From CABQCM01 sp965145485 (GTDB taxonomy: Bacteria; Bacillota; Clostridia; Oscillospirales; Acutalibacteraceae), in NCBI GenBank assembly GCA_965145485.1, contig CBCTCU010000009.1, positions 1 through 64,000 on the forward strand: a stretch of 64,000 nt of DNA, read 5' to 3'. Of the stretch, positions 54,144 to 62,509 are shown in pieces. Made by a program: the position numbers and the translations under genes. Under the pieces are notes generated by a model. The model ran no database searches. It saw only the letters and a list, made by a program, of their open reading frames with translations, and was not told the origin of the DNA. Position 1 is the first letter of the stretch, and each line of letters begins with the position of its first letter.

Positions 54144-55151
54144 ATGAGCGGCAGCCAACCTGCCGGAAAAGCTTTTGTGTCGGTCGTCGTGCCGATTTAC
54201 AACGAGGAACGTTATATCGCCAGCGCCATCGAGTCGATTGTAGGGCAGGATTACGGGCTGGAGCACATGGAGATCCTGCTGGTCGACGGCGGATCGGACG
54301 ACCGGACGGTCGAGATCATCCACCAGTATCAGAAGGAGTATCCGCAGATTCTCCTTTTGGACAACCCCCGCCGCATGGTGCAGTCTGCCCTCAACATCGG
54401 CATTCGCGCCGCCAAGGGAGAGTATATCGTCCGCCTCGACGCCCACGCCGACTTTGCGAGAGATTATATCTCCCAGTCGATCGACGCTATCCAGCGCACA
54501 GGGGCCGCCGACGTGGGCGGGCCGACCATCGCCAAAGGGAACACGCCCGTGCAGCGCATGGTGGCCGCATCCTACCACTCCCCTTTCGCCGTGGGCGACA
54601 GCAAGCATTACCAGGAGGGGTACGAGGGCTACGGCGAGACGGTTTTTATGGGCACCTTCCGCCGGGATTACCTGCTGGATATCGGGATGTACGACGAGCG
54701 CCTCAACTGCAATGAGGACGACGACCTGACCTTCCGCATCACCCAACGGGGAGACCGGATTTTGATCTCCTCCAAAATCACAAGCGTATACTATCCGCGC
54801 GACACCTCTCGCGGCCTGTTCAAGCAGCGCTTCCGCTACGGCTATTGGAAAGTGGCGGTGGCCAAAAAGCACGGCCGGCCCGCCCGCCTGGGCCATCTCA
54901 TCCCCCTGTGCTTTTTCCTGTTTCTCACACTCTTTGCAGCGCTGTCGGTCTTCTTTCCCCTCTGCCGGATCATACTGGGCGCTGTGATGGGGCTGTACGT
55001 CCTGATGAACCTTTTCTTTTCCATCCGCAACAGCGATACCCACTCGCCGGCCGATGTGCTGCGCCTGATGTGGATTCATTTCATCATTCATTTTTCCTAC
55101 GGCGTGGGTTATTTCTGCGGGCTTTTTCGCTTCCTTCCCCGGAAACTATAG
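54144..55151 (+). CDS. Family 2 glycosyltransferase with C-terminal membrane helices
   Basis: About 335 residues. GT-A fold start VSVVVPIYNEERYIASAIES, acceptor region LLVDGGSDDRTVEI, metal motif VRLDAHADFARDYI, and the ExoA-like block YGETVFMGTFRRDYLLDIGM followed by NEDDDLTFRITQRGDRI. Two or three hydrophobic helices end the protein (LIPLCFFLFLTLFAALSVFF). ExoA-like enzymes add sugars to lipid-linked surface polysaccharides. ATG 54144 has AGGA eight bases upstream; ATGs at 54135 and 54138 are alternatives. First gene of the cluster with LicD, TarI and TarJ. Confidence 0.9.
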   Translation: MSGSQPAGKAFVSVVVPIYNEERYIASAIESIVGQDYGLEHMEILLVDGGSDDRTVEIIHQYQKEYPQILLLDNPRRMVQSALNIGIRAAKGEYIVRLDAHADFARDYISQSIDAIQRTGAADVGGPTIAKGNTPVQRMVAASYHSPFAVGDSKHYQEGYEGYGETVFMGTFRRDYLLDIGMYDERLNCNEDDDLTFRITQRGDRILISSKITSVYYPRDTSRGLFKQRFRYGYWKVAVAKKHGRPARLGHLIPLCFFLFLTLFAALSVFFPLCRIILGAVMGLYVLMNLFFSIRNSDTHSPADVLRLMWIHFIIHFSYGVGYFCGLFRFLPRKL

Positions 55152-55232
55152 CCATAGGCCATACGCTGTCCGCCCGCGGGCGCATCCGGCCGGTACGGGC
55201 GGGCTGCGGTAACGAAAGGAATGCTATTCTTC

Positions 55233-56102
55233 ATGAAAGAAACTTACACCGAGCAGGAGCTAAATGCCCTGCACGACAAAAGCCTGGCTTTGTTTGAATA
55301 CTTTAAAGCCGTTTGCGACCGCGGCGGGCTGCTGTGCTACCTGTGCGGCGGCGGCTGTATCGGCGCTTTGCGCGAGGGGGGCTTTATCCCCTGGGACGAC
55401 GATTTGGACGTATTTATGCCCCGCGAGGATTACGAAAAGCTCCCTGAGGTTTGGGAAAAATACGCCGACACCCGCCGCTATGCCATCTATTATCCGCATA
55501 AGGGCTTTTGCGACCACAACATTTTCACCACCGTGCGCGACGGGGAAACCACTTTTATTAAGCCCTATCAGGCCGAGCTGGACATCAACCAGGGGCTGAT
55601 GCTCGATATCATGCCGCTCGACGGCTGCCCCTCCTCCCGCTTTGCCCGCAAGATGCAGAAATTCTGGGCGCTGGTGTATTTCCTGTTTTGCTCCCGCCTG
55701 CCAGCGGTCAACCGCAGCAAGCCGGTAGAGCTGGCCAGCCGTTTCCTGCTGGCGGTAGTCCCCCGCCGCCTGGGCGAAAAGCTGTGGATGAGCGCCAAGC
55801 GCCGGATGACCCGCTATCCCATCGCCGAATGCGACAAGGTCACCGAGCTGTGCGCCGGGCCGAAGTACTGGTCTTATGAATATTCCAAGGAATGGTTTGC
55901 TTCGGCGGTGGAGGTTCCCTTTGAAAACACGGTGGTCCCCCTCCCGGTGGGGTACGACGAGTACCTGCGCATGGCGTTCGGGGACTATATGCAGCGCCCG
56001 CCGGAGGACCAGCGCGTCGCTCACCACGACGCCGTACGGGTGGATATGGAGCATAGCTATTTGCAGTACAAGGGCATCGACTACTGTGTCGGCAGACGGT
56101 GA
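55233..56102 (+). CDS. LicD-family phosphotransferase
   Basis: 289 residues. The LicD/fukutin signature is CGGGCIGALREGGFIPWDDD followed by LDVFMPREDY, with AELDINQGLMLDIMPLDGCP and YSYEYSKEWFASAVEVPFEN later. LicD enzymes transfer phosphocholine (or, in eukaryotic relatives fukutin/FKRP, ribitol phosphate) from the CDP form. ATG 55233 is preferred (12 bases after AAAGGA); ATG 55221 touches the SD. With TarI/TarJ next door, CDP-ribitol is the likelier donor here, by inference. Confidence 0.9.
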   Translation: MKETYTEQELNALHDKSLALFEYFKAVCDRGGLLCYLCGGGCIGALREGGFIPWDDDLDVFMPREDYEKLPEVWEKYADTRRYAIYYPHKGFCDHNIFTTVRDGETTFIKPYQAELDINQGLMLDIMPLDGCPSSRFARKMQKFWALVYFLFCSRLPAVNRSKPVELASRFLLAVVPRRLGEKLWMSAKRRMTRYPIAECDKVTELCAGPKYWSYEYSKEWFASAVEVPFENTVVPLPVGYDEYLRMAFGDYMQRPPEDQRVAHHDAVRVDMEHSYLQYKGIDYCVGRR

Positions 56103-56418
56103 ATGAAGCAGTAAAATGCAGCTGGCCCAGCCGGTCCAGATTGGAACCCCTCGGTCTTTGCATCAAGCAAACCGCATGCATTCCTGGCAGCGCCGACGGT
56201 CAGGCCCCTTTTCGGCTCTCTCTTAGGCTGTCGGACGCCGGTAGTCCCTGCCATAACCGACACTAAGCCCCCACGGCCAGCCCATCCGCCGGCTCACTGC
56301 CAAGCGGCCCTGCGTTCCCTTTCGAGCCACATTCAGGCAGCATTACAATACGTCCACACGGGATGCCCGCTGTGTACCACTTTCTCATTCATTTTGACCA
56401 TGCTCAGGAGGAAAACCT
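56103..56418. other. Intergenic within the glycan cluster
   Basis: 316 bases between LicD and tarI, no supported feature apart from the AGGAGG SD at the end; a separate promoter for tarIJ cannot be excluded. Confidence 0.4.
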
Positions 56419-57129
56419 ATGATTTTTGGAGCCATTCTCGCAGGCGGCACCGGCAGCCGCATGAACATTGCCGATATGCCAAAGCAGTTTCTCCCCTTGG
56501 GGGACAAGCCCATCGTCATCCACACACTGGAGAAGTTTTTGCTGTGCAAACGGTTTGACGCGGTTTACCTGGGCGTGCATCCCAGCTGGGTTTCCCATAT
56601 GCAGGATCTCATCGGGCAGTATGTCAAAACCGGGCAAAAAATCGTCGTGGTACCTGGCGGCGGTGACCGCAACCAAACCATTTTTAACATCATCGACGGC
56701 ATTGAGGCTGATTATGGCCCAAGCGACGAGCATATCATTGTCACCAGCGATGCGGTCCGTCCCTTCATCACCCTGCGCATGATCGAAGAAAACATCGACG
56801 CGGCGCTTGAGTACGGCGCGGTGGATACCGTCACGCCCGCCATCGACACCATCGTGTGCTCCCACGACGGCAAGGTGATTTCCGACATTCCCGACCGCCG
56901 CAGGATGTACCAGGGGCAGACGCCGCAGAGCTTCCGCATCTCGCTGATCAAACGGCTGTATGAGAGCCTGACCGACGAGGAAAAGGGAGTGCTCACCGAC
57001 GCCTGCAAGATCTGCGTCGTACGCAATCAGCCGGTCTATCTGGTGGAAGGGGAAACGTCCAACATCAAAATCACCACCGTCAGCGACTATAAAATCGCGC
57101 AGGCCATGCTGGGGGGGAGCGACGATTGA
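56419..57129 (+). CDS. tarI: Ribitol-5-phosphate cytidylyltransferase TarI
   Basis: 236 residues of the IspD/TarI family: GAILAGGTGSRM (CTP loop), DMPKQFLPLGDKPIVIHTLE, and the base/phosphate site DAVRPFITLRMIEEN; later TPQSFRISLIKRLYE. The family splits into IspD (isoprenoid) and TarI/BcbL (CDP-ribitol); the directly overlapping TarJ reductase argues for TarI. AGGAGG precedes ATG. It would make CDP-ribitol for LicD. Confidence 0.9.
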   Translation: MIFGAILAGGTGSRMNIADMPKQFLPLGDKPIVIHTLEKFLLCKRFDAVYLGVHPSWVSHMQDLIGQYVKTGQKIVVVPGGGDRNQTIFNIIDGIEADYGPSDEHIIVTSDAVRPFITLRMIEENIDAALEYGAVDTVTPAIDTIVCSHDGKVISDIPDRRRMYQGQTPQSFRISLIKRLYESLTDEEKGVLTDACKICVVRNQPVYLVEGETSNIKITTVSDYKIAQAMLGGSDD

Positions 57130-58139
57130 TCAACCACATTTACCAGCTCGTCAGCCCCAAGGTATTTTCTGTAAAATATGAAAATCTGTCCTTTGGGGAT
57201 CGGTTGATTGTGCGCCCCACCACCCTGGCGGTCTGCCATGCCGACCAGCGATACTACCTTGGCCAGCGCGACCGTAAGGTGCTGCGTAAAAAGCTGCCCA
57301 TGGCCCTCATCCACGAGGCATGTGGCCACGTTGTTTACGATCCCCGGGGGGAGTTTTCCCCCGGTGAAACCGTCGTAATGATCCCGAACGCCCCCGCGGC
57401 CGAGGACGACGTCATTTTGGAAAACTACCGCGAAGGGTCCCGCTTTTTATCCAGCGGTTACGACGGCTTTATGCGGGAGCTGTGCGACCTCCCCTACGAC
57501 CGGGTGGTGCCGATTCACGGCGTGCCAGAGTCGGTAGCCGCCATCACCGAGTTTGTCAGCGTGGCGGTGCATGCCTCTTCCCGTTTCGACAAGGCGGCCC
57601 ATCGTGTGCGGGGCACCATCGGCGTATGGGGGGACGGTAGCCTGGCCTATACTTTATGCAATGTGCTTACCCGCCGCTTTCCTGAGAGCCAAGTGGTGGT
57701 CGTGGGGCTGGACGAGCGCAAACTGGGGCATTTTTCCTTTGTCCACCGCGCCTATCTGGCTGACGCGCTCCCCTCCGATTTCCGTATCGACCACGCTTTT
57801 GAATGCTGCGGCGGCGAGGGTAGCGCTTACGCCATCGACGACATCATCCGCACCATCCGGCCCATGGGTACGGTTACGCTCATGGGGGTGTCGGAAAACA
57901 AGGTGAGCGTCAACACTCGCGACATCCTCGAGAAGGGGCTGACCGTGTTGGGATGCAGCCGCTCGGGAAGGGCGGATTTTGAGATGGCGGTCTCCATGCT
58001 GGAGGAGGAAACCTTTCAAAACCGCATGGAGGTCATTGTCACACAGGTCGAGCCGGTGCGCTCCATCTCGGATATATCCCGCGTGATGGCCGAGGATCTG
58101 GCCATCCCCTTTAAGACGGTTTTCGGCTGGGAGGTATGA
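57126..58139 (+). CDS. tarJ: Ribulose-5-phosphate reductase TarJ
   Basis: 337 residues of the zinc-type alcohol dehydrogenase superfamily. VRPTTLAVCHADQRYYLGQR and MALIHEACGHVVYDP carry the metal-ligand region, and the Rossmann part shows IGVWGDGSLAYTLCNVL. TarJ reduces ribulose-5-P to ribitol-5-P with NADPH. Start TTG 57126 overlaps the tarI stop (TTGA), so translation is coupled. Last gene of the cluster. Confidence 0.9.
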   Translation: MINHIYQLVSPKVFSVKYENLSFGDRLIVRPTTLAVCHADQRYYLGQRDRKVLRKKLPMALIHEACGHVVYDPRGEFSPGETVVMIPNAPAAEDDVILENYREGSRFLSSGYDGFMRELCDLPYDRVVPIHGVPESVAAITEFVSVAVHASSRFDKAAHRVRGTIGVWGDGSLAYTLCNVLTRRFPESQVVVVGLDERKLGHFSFVHRAYLADALPSDFRIDHAFECCGGEGSAYAIDDIIRTIRPMGTVTLMGVSENKVSVNTRDILEKGLTVLGCSRSGRADFEMAVSMLEEETFQNRMEVIVTQVEPVRSISDISRVMAEDLAIPFKTVFGWEV

Positions 58140-59114
58140 CCAAGGCGGCCCAGCGGATTCGGTCGGTCGCATAGCTGGCGCAGGGTTTGACAGTGCGCGG
58201 CGGGCCTGTTTCCTTTCCATAGCGCCAGAATTGGCCCGAAACCAAAGGTGATGCATCGACGGTATAACGCCGGCGTTCCCTTGGTCGGATGTGGCGATCG
58301 TCCGGCTCACGGGCGCGGAAGGATTGCGCCTATGATGTTGCCTAATGCCGCCGCTGTAGAAACGGTTTTCCCACCTTTTTGTGTGGCTATTCTGGCAGCC
58401 TGCGACGAGGGCGCTCTCTGGGCAAAGCGAATCCCCCTTTTTTATAAAACATTGCCAGGTTGTTCCGGAAAAGGCCCGGGAATACGACGATTCCGGGCCG
58501 GTTCGAGAAGAATCGCGCACGTGGGGCTTTGTGCGATGTGGCCTCACGCCGCGCAGTGCCTCTTGCGTATTCGTGCAGTCGGGCTAACGCCTCTCCCGCA
58601 AAGAAGCGGGCTCCGTCCCGGCGCGCTGCCGGCTGATCCGGGAAAGGATGGCACACACGAGGTTTCGGGCGATGTGGCCTCACGCCGCGCAGTGCCTCTT
58701 GCGTATGCGTACAGTCGGGCTGACGCCTCTCCCGCAAAGAAGCGGGCTCCGTCCCAGCGCGCTGCCGGCTGATCCGGGAAAGGATGGCACACACGAGGTT
58801 TCGGGCGATGTGGCCTCACGCCGCGCAGTGCATTTTGCGCACCCGTGTGGTCAGGTCGGCAATGTTCGCCCCAGAAGCAAACGCTTCATGCACCGAATAA
58901 ATCTCGTTCGCTCCGCGTATGAGTTCGGTAGGCTGCCAAGATGGATGATCGGTATCCCCGAACGTTTTGGCCTTCCGGCGAGAATGCTTCGAGGGGTGAC
59001 CCGGCAACGTCAAGCGGCCCTGGGATACGAATTGGAAATCAGAAGAACATGCATAGCGGAGGGGCGCCGCTCATCCGTTGGAAACCAGAGAACAACGCAG
59101 CAAAGGAGAAGCCG
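58140..59114. other. Long intergenic region holding the 136-bp tandem repeat
   Basis: About 975 bases between tarJ and the AI-2E-family gene, without a supported gene. A GGCCCGG...CCGGGCC-type hairpin near 58475–58500 may end the glycan transcript. Confidence 0.5.
58533..58831. repeat. 136-bp tandem repeat, two full copies and a 27-bp third
   Basis: Copies start at 58533, 58669 and 58805, each with GCGATGTGGCCTCACGCC. The two full copies differ at about four positions by eye. Each holds a CCCGC-AAAGAA-GCGGG hairpin. The unit is not a multiple of three, so no protein repeat is encoded. Confidence 0.88.
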
Positions 59115-60365
59115 ATGGATAAAAAACTGTTTCGCGATATCCTGCTGATCGTCGCCTTCGTCATCCTATTGGTCACGGTCGTGGTCAAAATCGATGTCGT
59201 CATCGCTCTCGTCGGCCAATGCCTTGCTTTGCTCAGCCCCTTCCTGATTGGGTTCGGCATTGCCTTTGTGCTCGACCGGCCGGTGCAGTTTTTTACCAGG
59301 ATTTTCAATAATCTGATCCACTATGACAAGCTTCGCCGCCGTCTGGCGCACGGCCTGGGCATCCTGACCACCTACCTGCTGGTGGTGCTGGTGCTGGTGC
59401 TGGCGGGGGTTTACATCGTGCCGCAGCTTGCCCACAGCATCTCGACCTTGATTGGTTACATGGGCCGACTTCAGGAGGTGGCCGACTGGATTACCACCCG
59501 GCTCAATATCGACCCGATCGACATTTCGAGCGTGAGCACCTTCTTGAGGGAGCTGCTGGATAATCCCGCCGGCATTGCCAATCAGATTTTCCCCTACATC
59601 TATGGCTTCACTTCCGGCATCATCAGCTTTGGAGCCAACGGGATTCTCAGCGTGGTCACCTCCATTTACCTGCTGGCCGACAAAAGGCGGCTGCTGGTAC
59701 GGTGCCGCAAGATCAGTTACACCATTTTTCCCTATCGCCGCGCCAAGCGCATTGGCGAGCGCATGCACCTGATTGGCGACACCTTCGCCAAATTTATTGA
59801 CGGCCAGTTCACCCAGGCGGTGATACTGGGGGTTCTCTGCTTTATCGGCATGCTCATTTTCCGCTTTGAATACGCTTTGCTCATCAGCGTCATCGTCGCC
59901 TGTTTCAACATCATTCCCTATATTGGCGCCTGGCTGAGCAGCATACCGGCCGTCTTTATCCTTTTGATGACCGATAACCCCATCAGCGCGCTGTGGTTTG
60001 TCATCTATCTGATTGTGCTCCAGCAGGTGGCGGGCAGCCTGATTTATCCCAAGATCGTGGGGGAGTCGGTCGGCCTTCCGGCGCTGTGGGTGCTGATCTC
60101 GGTGGTGGTGCTCGGCGGGCTGTTTGGCATTGTCGGCATGCTGGTGGCTGTGCCGGCCACGTCGGTCGTCTACCGGCTGTTGCGGGAGTATACCGGGAAA
60201 CGCTTGCGCAAAAAGGTGGATGACATCGAGCAGGAGGACCCCGACGAGGCCAAGGACCTGCGGTCTATTGCGGAAATCCTCCCTGAGGATGCCGCCCCGG
60301 CAGTCAAAGCCCCGACGAGCCACAAAAAGAACGGATTCCCACCGACAAAAGGAGGACGTCCATGA
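59115..60365 (+). CDS. AI-2E/PerM-family polytopic membrane protein
   Basis: 416 residues with about eight hydrophobic segments. Family features: N-terminal paired helices (ILLIVAFVILLVTVVVKIDV and LALLSPFLIGFGIAFVL), the block FNIIPYIGAWLSSIPAV, and VGLPALWVLISVVVLGGLFG near the C-terminus. Members act as exporters, Na+/H+ antiporters or, in YtvI-type spore proteins, have unknown roles; AI-2 transport is not implied. Ends with a charged tail. ATG 59115 after AAAGGAG; its stop overlaps the next gene's ATG. Confidence 0.9.
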   Translation: MDKKLFRDILLIVAFVILLVTVVVKIDVVIALVGQCLALLSPFLIGFGIAFVLDRPVQFFTRIFNNLIHYDKLRRRLAHGLGILTTYLLVVLVLVLAGVYIVPQLAHSISTLIGYMGRLQEVADWITTRLNIDPIDISSVSTFLRELLDNPAGIANQIFPYIYGFTSGIISFGANGILSVVTSIYLLADKRRLLVRCRKISYTIFPYRRAKRIGERMHLIGDTFAKFIDGQFTQAVILGVLCFIGMLIFRFEYALLISVIVACFNIIPYIGAWLSSIPAVFILLMTDNPISALWFVIYLIVLQQVAGSLIYPKIVGESVGLPALWVLISVVVLGGLFGIVGMLVAVPATSVVYRLLREYTGKRLRKKVDDIEQEDPDEAKDLRSIAEILPEDAAPAVKAPTSHKKNGFPPTKGGRP

Positions 60366-61918
60366 CCCGCTATCCCCGTTGTGTGATATTAATCGCCCTG
60401 TTGCTGTGCCTTTGCCTCGCAGCGTCCGGCTGCGATTCATCGCCGGAGGAGACAACTTCCGCCGTCTCTTCGCCCGCATCCTCGGCCGCCGAGTCCGACA
60501 CGGCCGGCGAGGCGGAGGCATCGTTCGTCCTGGCGTATACCTCCAACGACACCCTCAACCCCTACTCCGCCCAAACCAAGAACAACCAGGAGCTGACTAC
60601 CCTGTTGTACGACTCCCTCATCAGGCTGGATGAGAACATGGAGCCGGAATATGTCATCGCGGACACCATTACCCTGAATGGCACCTCCTGCGTTATCGAG
60701 CTGAAAGACGTGCGCTTTTCCGACGGCTCATCCGTCACGGCGGAGGACGTCACCTACTCCATCGAAGCCGCCAAGGGCGCGACCAACGGCCGCTATCAGA
60801 CCGTGGTGGAGAATATTGCGTCCCAATCGGCCGCGTCGGCCAAAACGGTTTCCATCACCCTGCGGCATCCCGACCCCTATTTTGTAAACCTTCTGGACTT
60901 CCCCATCTTTAAAAAAGGGACCGAAAACAACAAGAACGCCGACAACAAGGCCCTGCCCCCTGTGGGCAGCGGAAGGTATGTATACCAGGCGGAGGGCCGG
61001 CGCTACTGGCTTGAAGCCAATTCCTCCTGGCAGGGGGGCGGCGTGGGGATCGAGCGTATCGATCTTCGGAATCTGCCAGATGATGAGGCGATCCAATACA
61101 GCATCCAGACGGGCGGCATCAGCGCTTATTACACCAACCTCAGCGACAACGAAATTCCTCAAATGAACGGTGCAACGGTCAGCGTCCCGCTGTTCAACCT
61201 CGTTTATCTGGGGGTCAACACCACCACCGGGCCGCTCAGCGACCCGATGTTACGCCAGATCATCAGCGCTGCGATTGACCGCGCTACCTTCTGTGAGGAA
61301 ATCTTTTACAGTGCCGCAGTACCAGCCGAAGGCCCTATCCCCTCCTGCTTTCAGCAGGTTGAGGGGCTGCAAACCATCAGCCCGGACAAAAATACCGACT
61401 GGGTGGTTGCGCAATTGAACGAGCTGGGGTATAATATCAGGGATAGCGAGGGCTACCTGACGCGGGAGGGCGCCCGTTTGTCGGTTCGGCTGCTGTACAA
61501 TTCTGAGCAGCCGGTGCGTTCTACCGCCGTCTCCTACCTCGCCTCTGAGCTCAAAGCGGTCGGCATTGAGACTGTCGCAGTTGGGATGACCTATGCCGAG
61601 TATACCCGCGCGATCGAAGCTGGCTCGTTCGACCTATATCTCGCCGAGATGAAGCTGCAAAATAACTTTAACCTTCTACCTCTGATCCAGGTAGACGCGG
61701 TAGCGCCGCCGGATTCGGTTTGCCGCACCGTCGCCCAAAGCTTCAGCGAGGGGGGCAGTAGCCTCAATGAGCTGCTCTCCAGCTTCAGCGAGGCCATGCC
61801 GGTCATCCCGTTGTGCCACCGCACCGGCCTGTTATGCTTCTCCGGCCGGCTCAATGGCACCCCCAACCCCGGCTTCAGCGATATATACTCTGGTCTGGAG
61901 CACTGCGAGTTGCCATAA
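60362..61918 (+). CDS. Peptide/nickel-type substrate-binding lipoprotein (SBP_bac_5)
   Basis: 518 residues with lipobox CLAASGC (Cys24) and a Ser/Ala/Glu-rich linker. Family-5 blocks: LAYTSNDTLNPYSAQTKNNQ, ELKDVRFSDGSSVTAEDVTY, LVYLGVNTTTGPLSDPMLRQ, and QVDAVAPPDSVCRTV near the end. No permease or ATPase is adjacent. ATG overlaps the upstream stop in ATGA, so it is translated with the membrane protein; this pairing may be functional. Ligand unknown. Confidence 0.9.
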   Translation: MTRYPRCVILIALLLCLCLAASGCDSSPEETTSAVSSPASSAAESDTAGEAEASFVLAYTSNDTLNPYSAQTKNNQELTTLLYDSLIRLDENMEPEYVIADTITLNGTSCVIELKDVRFSDGSSVTAEDVTYSIEAAKGATNGRYQTVVENIASQSAASAKTVSITLRHPDPYFVNLLDFPIFKKGTENNKNADNKALPPVGSGRYVYQAEGRRYWLEANSSWQGGGVGIERIDLRNLPDDEAIQYSIQTGGISAYYTNLSDNEIPQMNGATVSVPLFNLVYLGVNTTTGPLSDPMLRQIISAAIDRATFCEEIFYSAAVPAEGPIPSCFQQVEGLQTISPDKNTDWVVAQLNELGYNIRDSEGYLTREGARLSVRLLYNSEQPVRSTAVSYLASELKAVGIETVAVGMTYAEYTRAIEAGSFDLYLAEMKLQNNFNLLPLIQVDAVAPPDSVCRTVAQSFSEGGSSLNELLSSFSEAMPVIPLCHRTGLLCFSGRLNGTPNPGFSDIYSGLEHCELP

Positions 61919-62013
61919 GACCACTGCTTTAACCCCCACCGCGTCGGGATCGGCCGCGCTTTGCCCGTCTCATTGCCGACGCAAATGCCTCATTGGAAAG
62001 GAGCTGCCATATC

Positions 62014-62361
62014 ATGATAGCCTATGAAAACCATCTGGGGACGATTCGCATCTCCCAAAACTATCTTGCCAAGCTTATCGGCAACGCGGTTTCCGCCTGC
62101 TACGGGGTGACCAACATGGTGCCCAAAGGGGCCCAGTGGTGGCGTTCCAAATTTTTCAAACGCAGTTTCGCCGATACCGGCATTCAGGTTCGCGGCAATA
62201 AGCCCCTGATTGTCGATTTGCATATCTCGGTCATGTATGGGCTGAATATCAGCGCCATATCCAACAGCATTGTCCACAAGGTCAAATACACGGTGGAGGA
62301 AGCTACCGGCCTCCCGGTGGCAAAAGTGCGGGTTCATGTCGACCACATGAGCGAGGAATAA
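62014..62361 (+). CDS. Asp23/Gls24-family protein (YloU type)
   Basis: 115 residues: GTIRISQNYLAKLIGNAVSA, GVTNMVPKG, PLIVDLHISVMYGLNISAIS, and HKVKYTVEEATGLPVAKVRV. YloU-type proteins precede the fatty acid kinase subunit FakA (YloV) in most firmicutes. ATG 62014 has AAAGGAG ten bases upstream. Its role is unclear; envelope-stress or membrane-associated functions are proposed for the family. Confidence 0.92.
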   Translation: MIAYENHLGTIRISQNYLAKLIGNAVSACYGVTNMVPKGAQWWRSKFFKRSFADTGIQVRGNKPLIVDLHISVMYGLNISAISNSIVHKVKYTVEEATGLPVAKVRVHVDHMSEE

Positions 62362-62372
62362 ACGATGCTGTG

Positions 62373-62399
62373 GGGGCGGGTACCGCCACGCCCCTTTTT
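62373..62399 (+). terminator. Terminator between the Asp23 gene and fakA
   Basis: A GGGGCG/CGCCCC stem with an inner G-G/C-C extension, followed by TTTTT. The T run also forms the 5' arm of the next helix. Confidence 0.65.
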
Positions 62400-62495
62400 G
62401 AGCCTGTGCCGCCGCACGCGGCATCCCGGTCGGGGACGAGGCTCAAAATCCGTAGAAAGGAAGCTCTTTGCAGGGAGACAAAGCCCCCTGCAAAG
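62396..62495 (+). ncRNA. Candidate structured cis-regulatory RNA upstream of fakA
   Basis: Four helices are visible: TTTTGAGCCT (62396–62405) with AGGCTCAAAA (62439–62448), enclosing TGCCGC/GCGGCA (62407–62423) and TCCC/GGGA (62424–62436), a three-way-junction layout; then CTTTGCAGGG/CCCTGCAAAG (62466–62495), a perfect 10-bp hairpin that ends 2 bases before an in-frame ATG. No known riboswitch class was recognised. Confidence 0.45.
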
Positions 62496-62509
62496 CCATG
62501 GTGAGTTTT

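Noticed and set aside
58387..58819. Minus-strand open frames across the tandem repeat
   Set aside because: The same unit is read in different frames because 136 is not divisible by 3; no SD and no resemblance to known proteins.
58533..58831. CRISPR array
   Set aside because: The repeat unit is 136 bp with no distinct spacers and only 2.2 copies; no cas genes are nearby.
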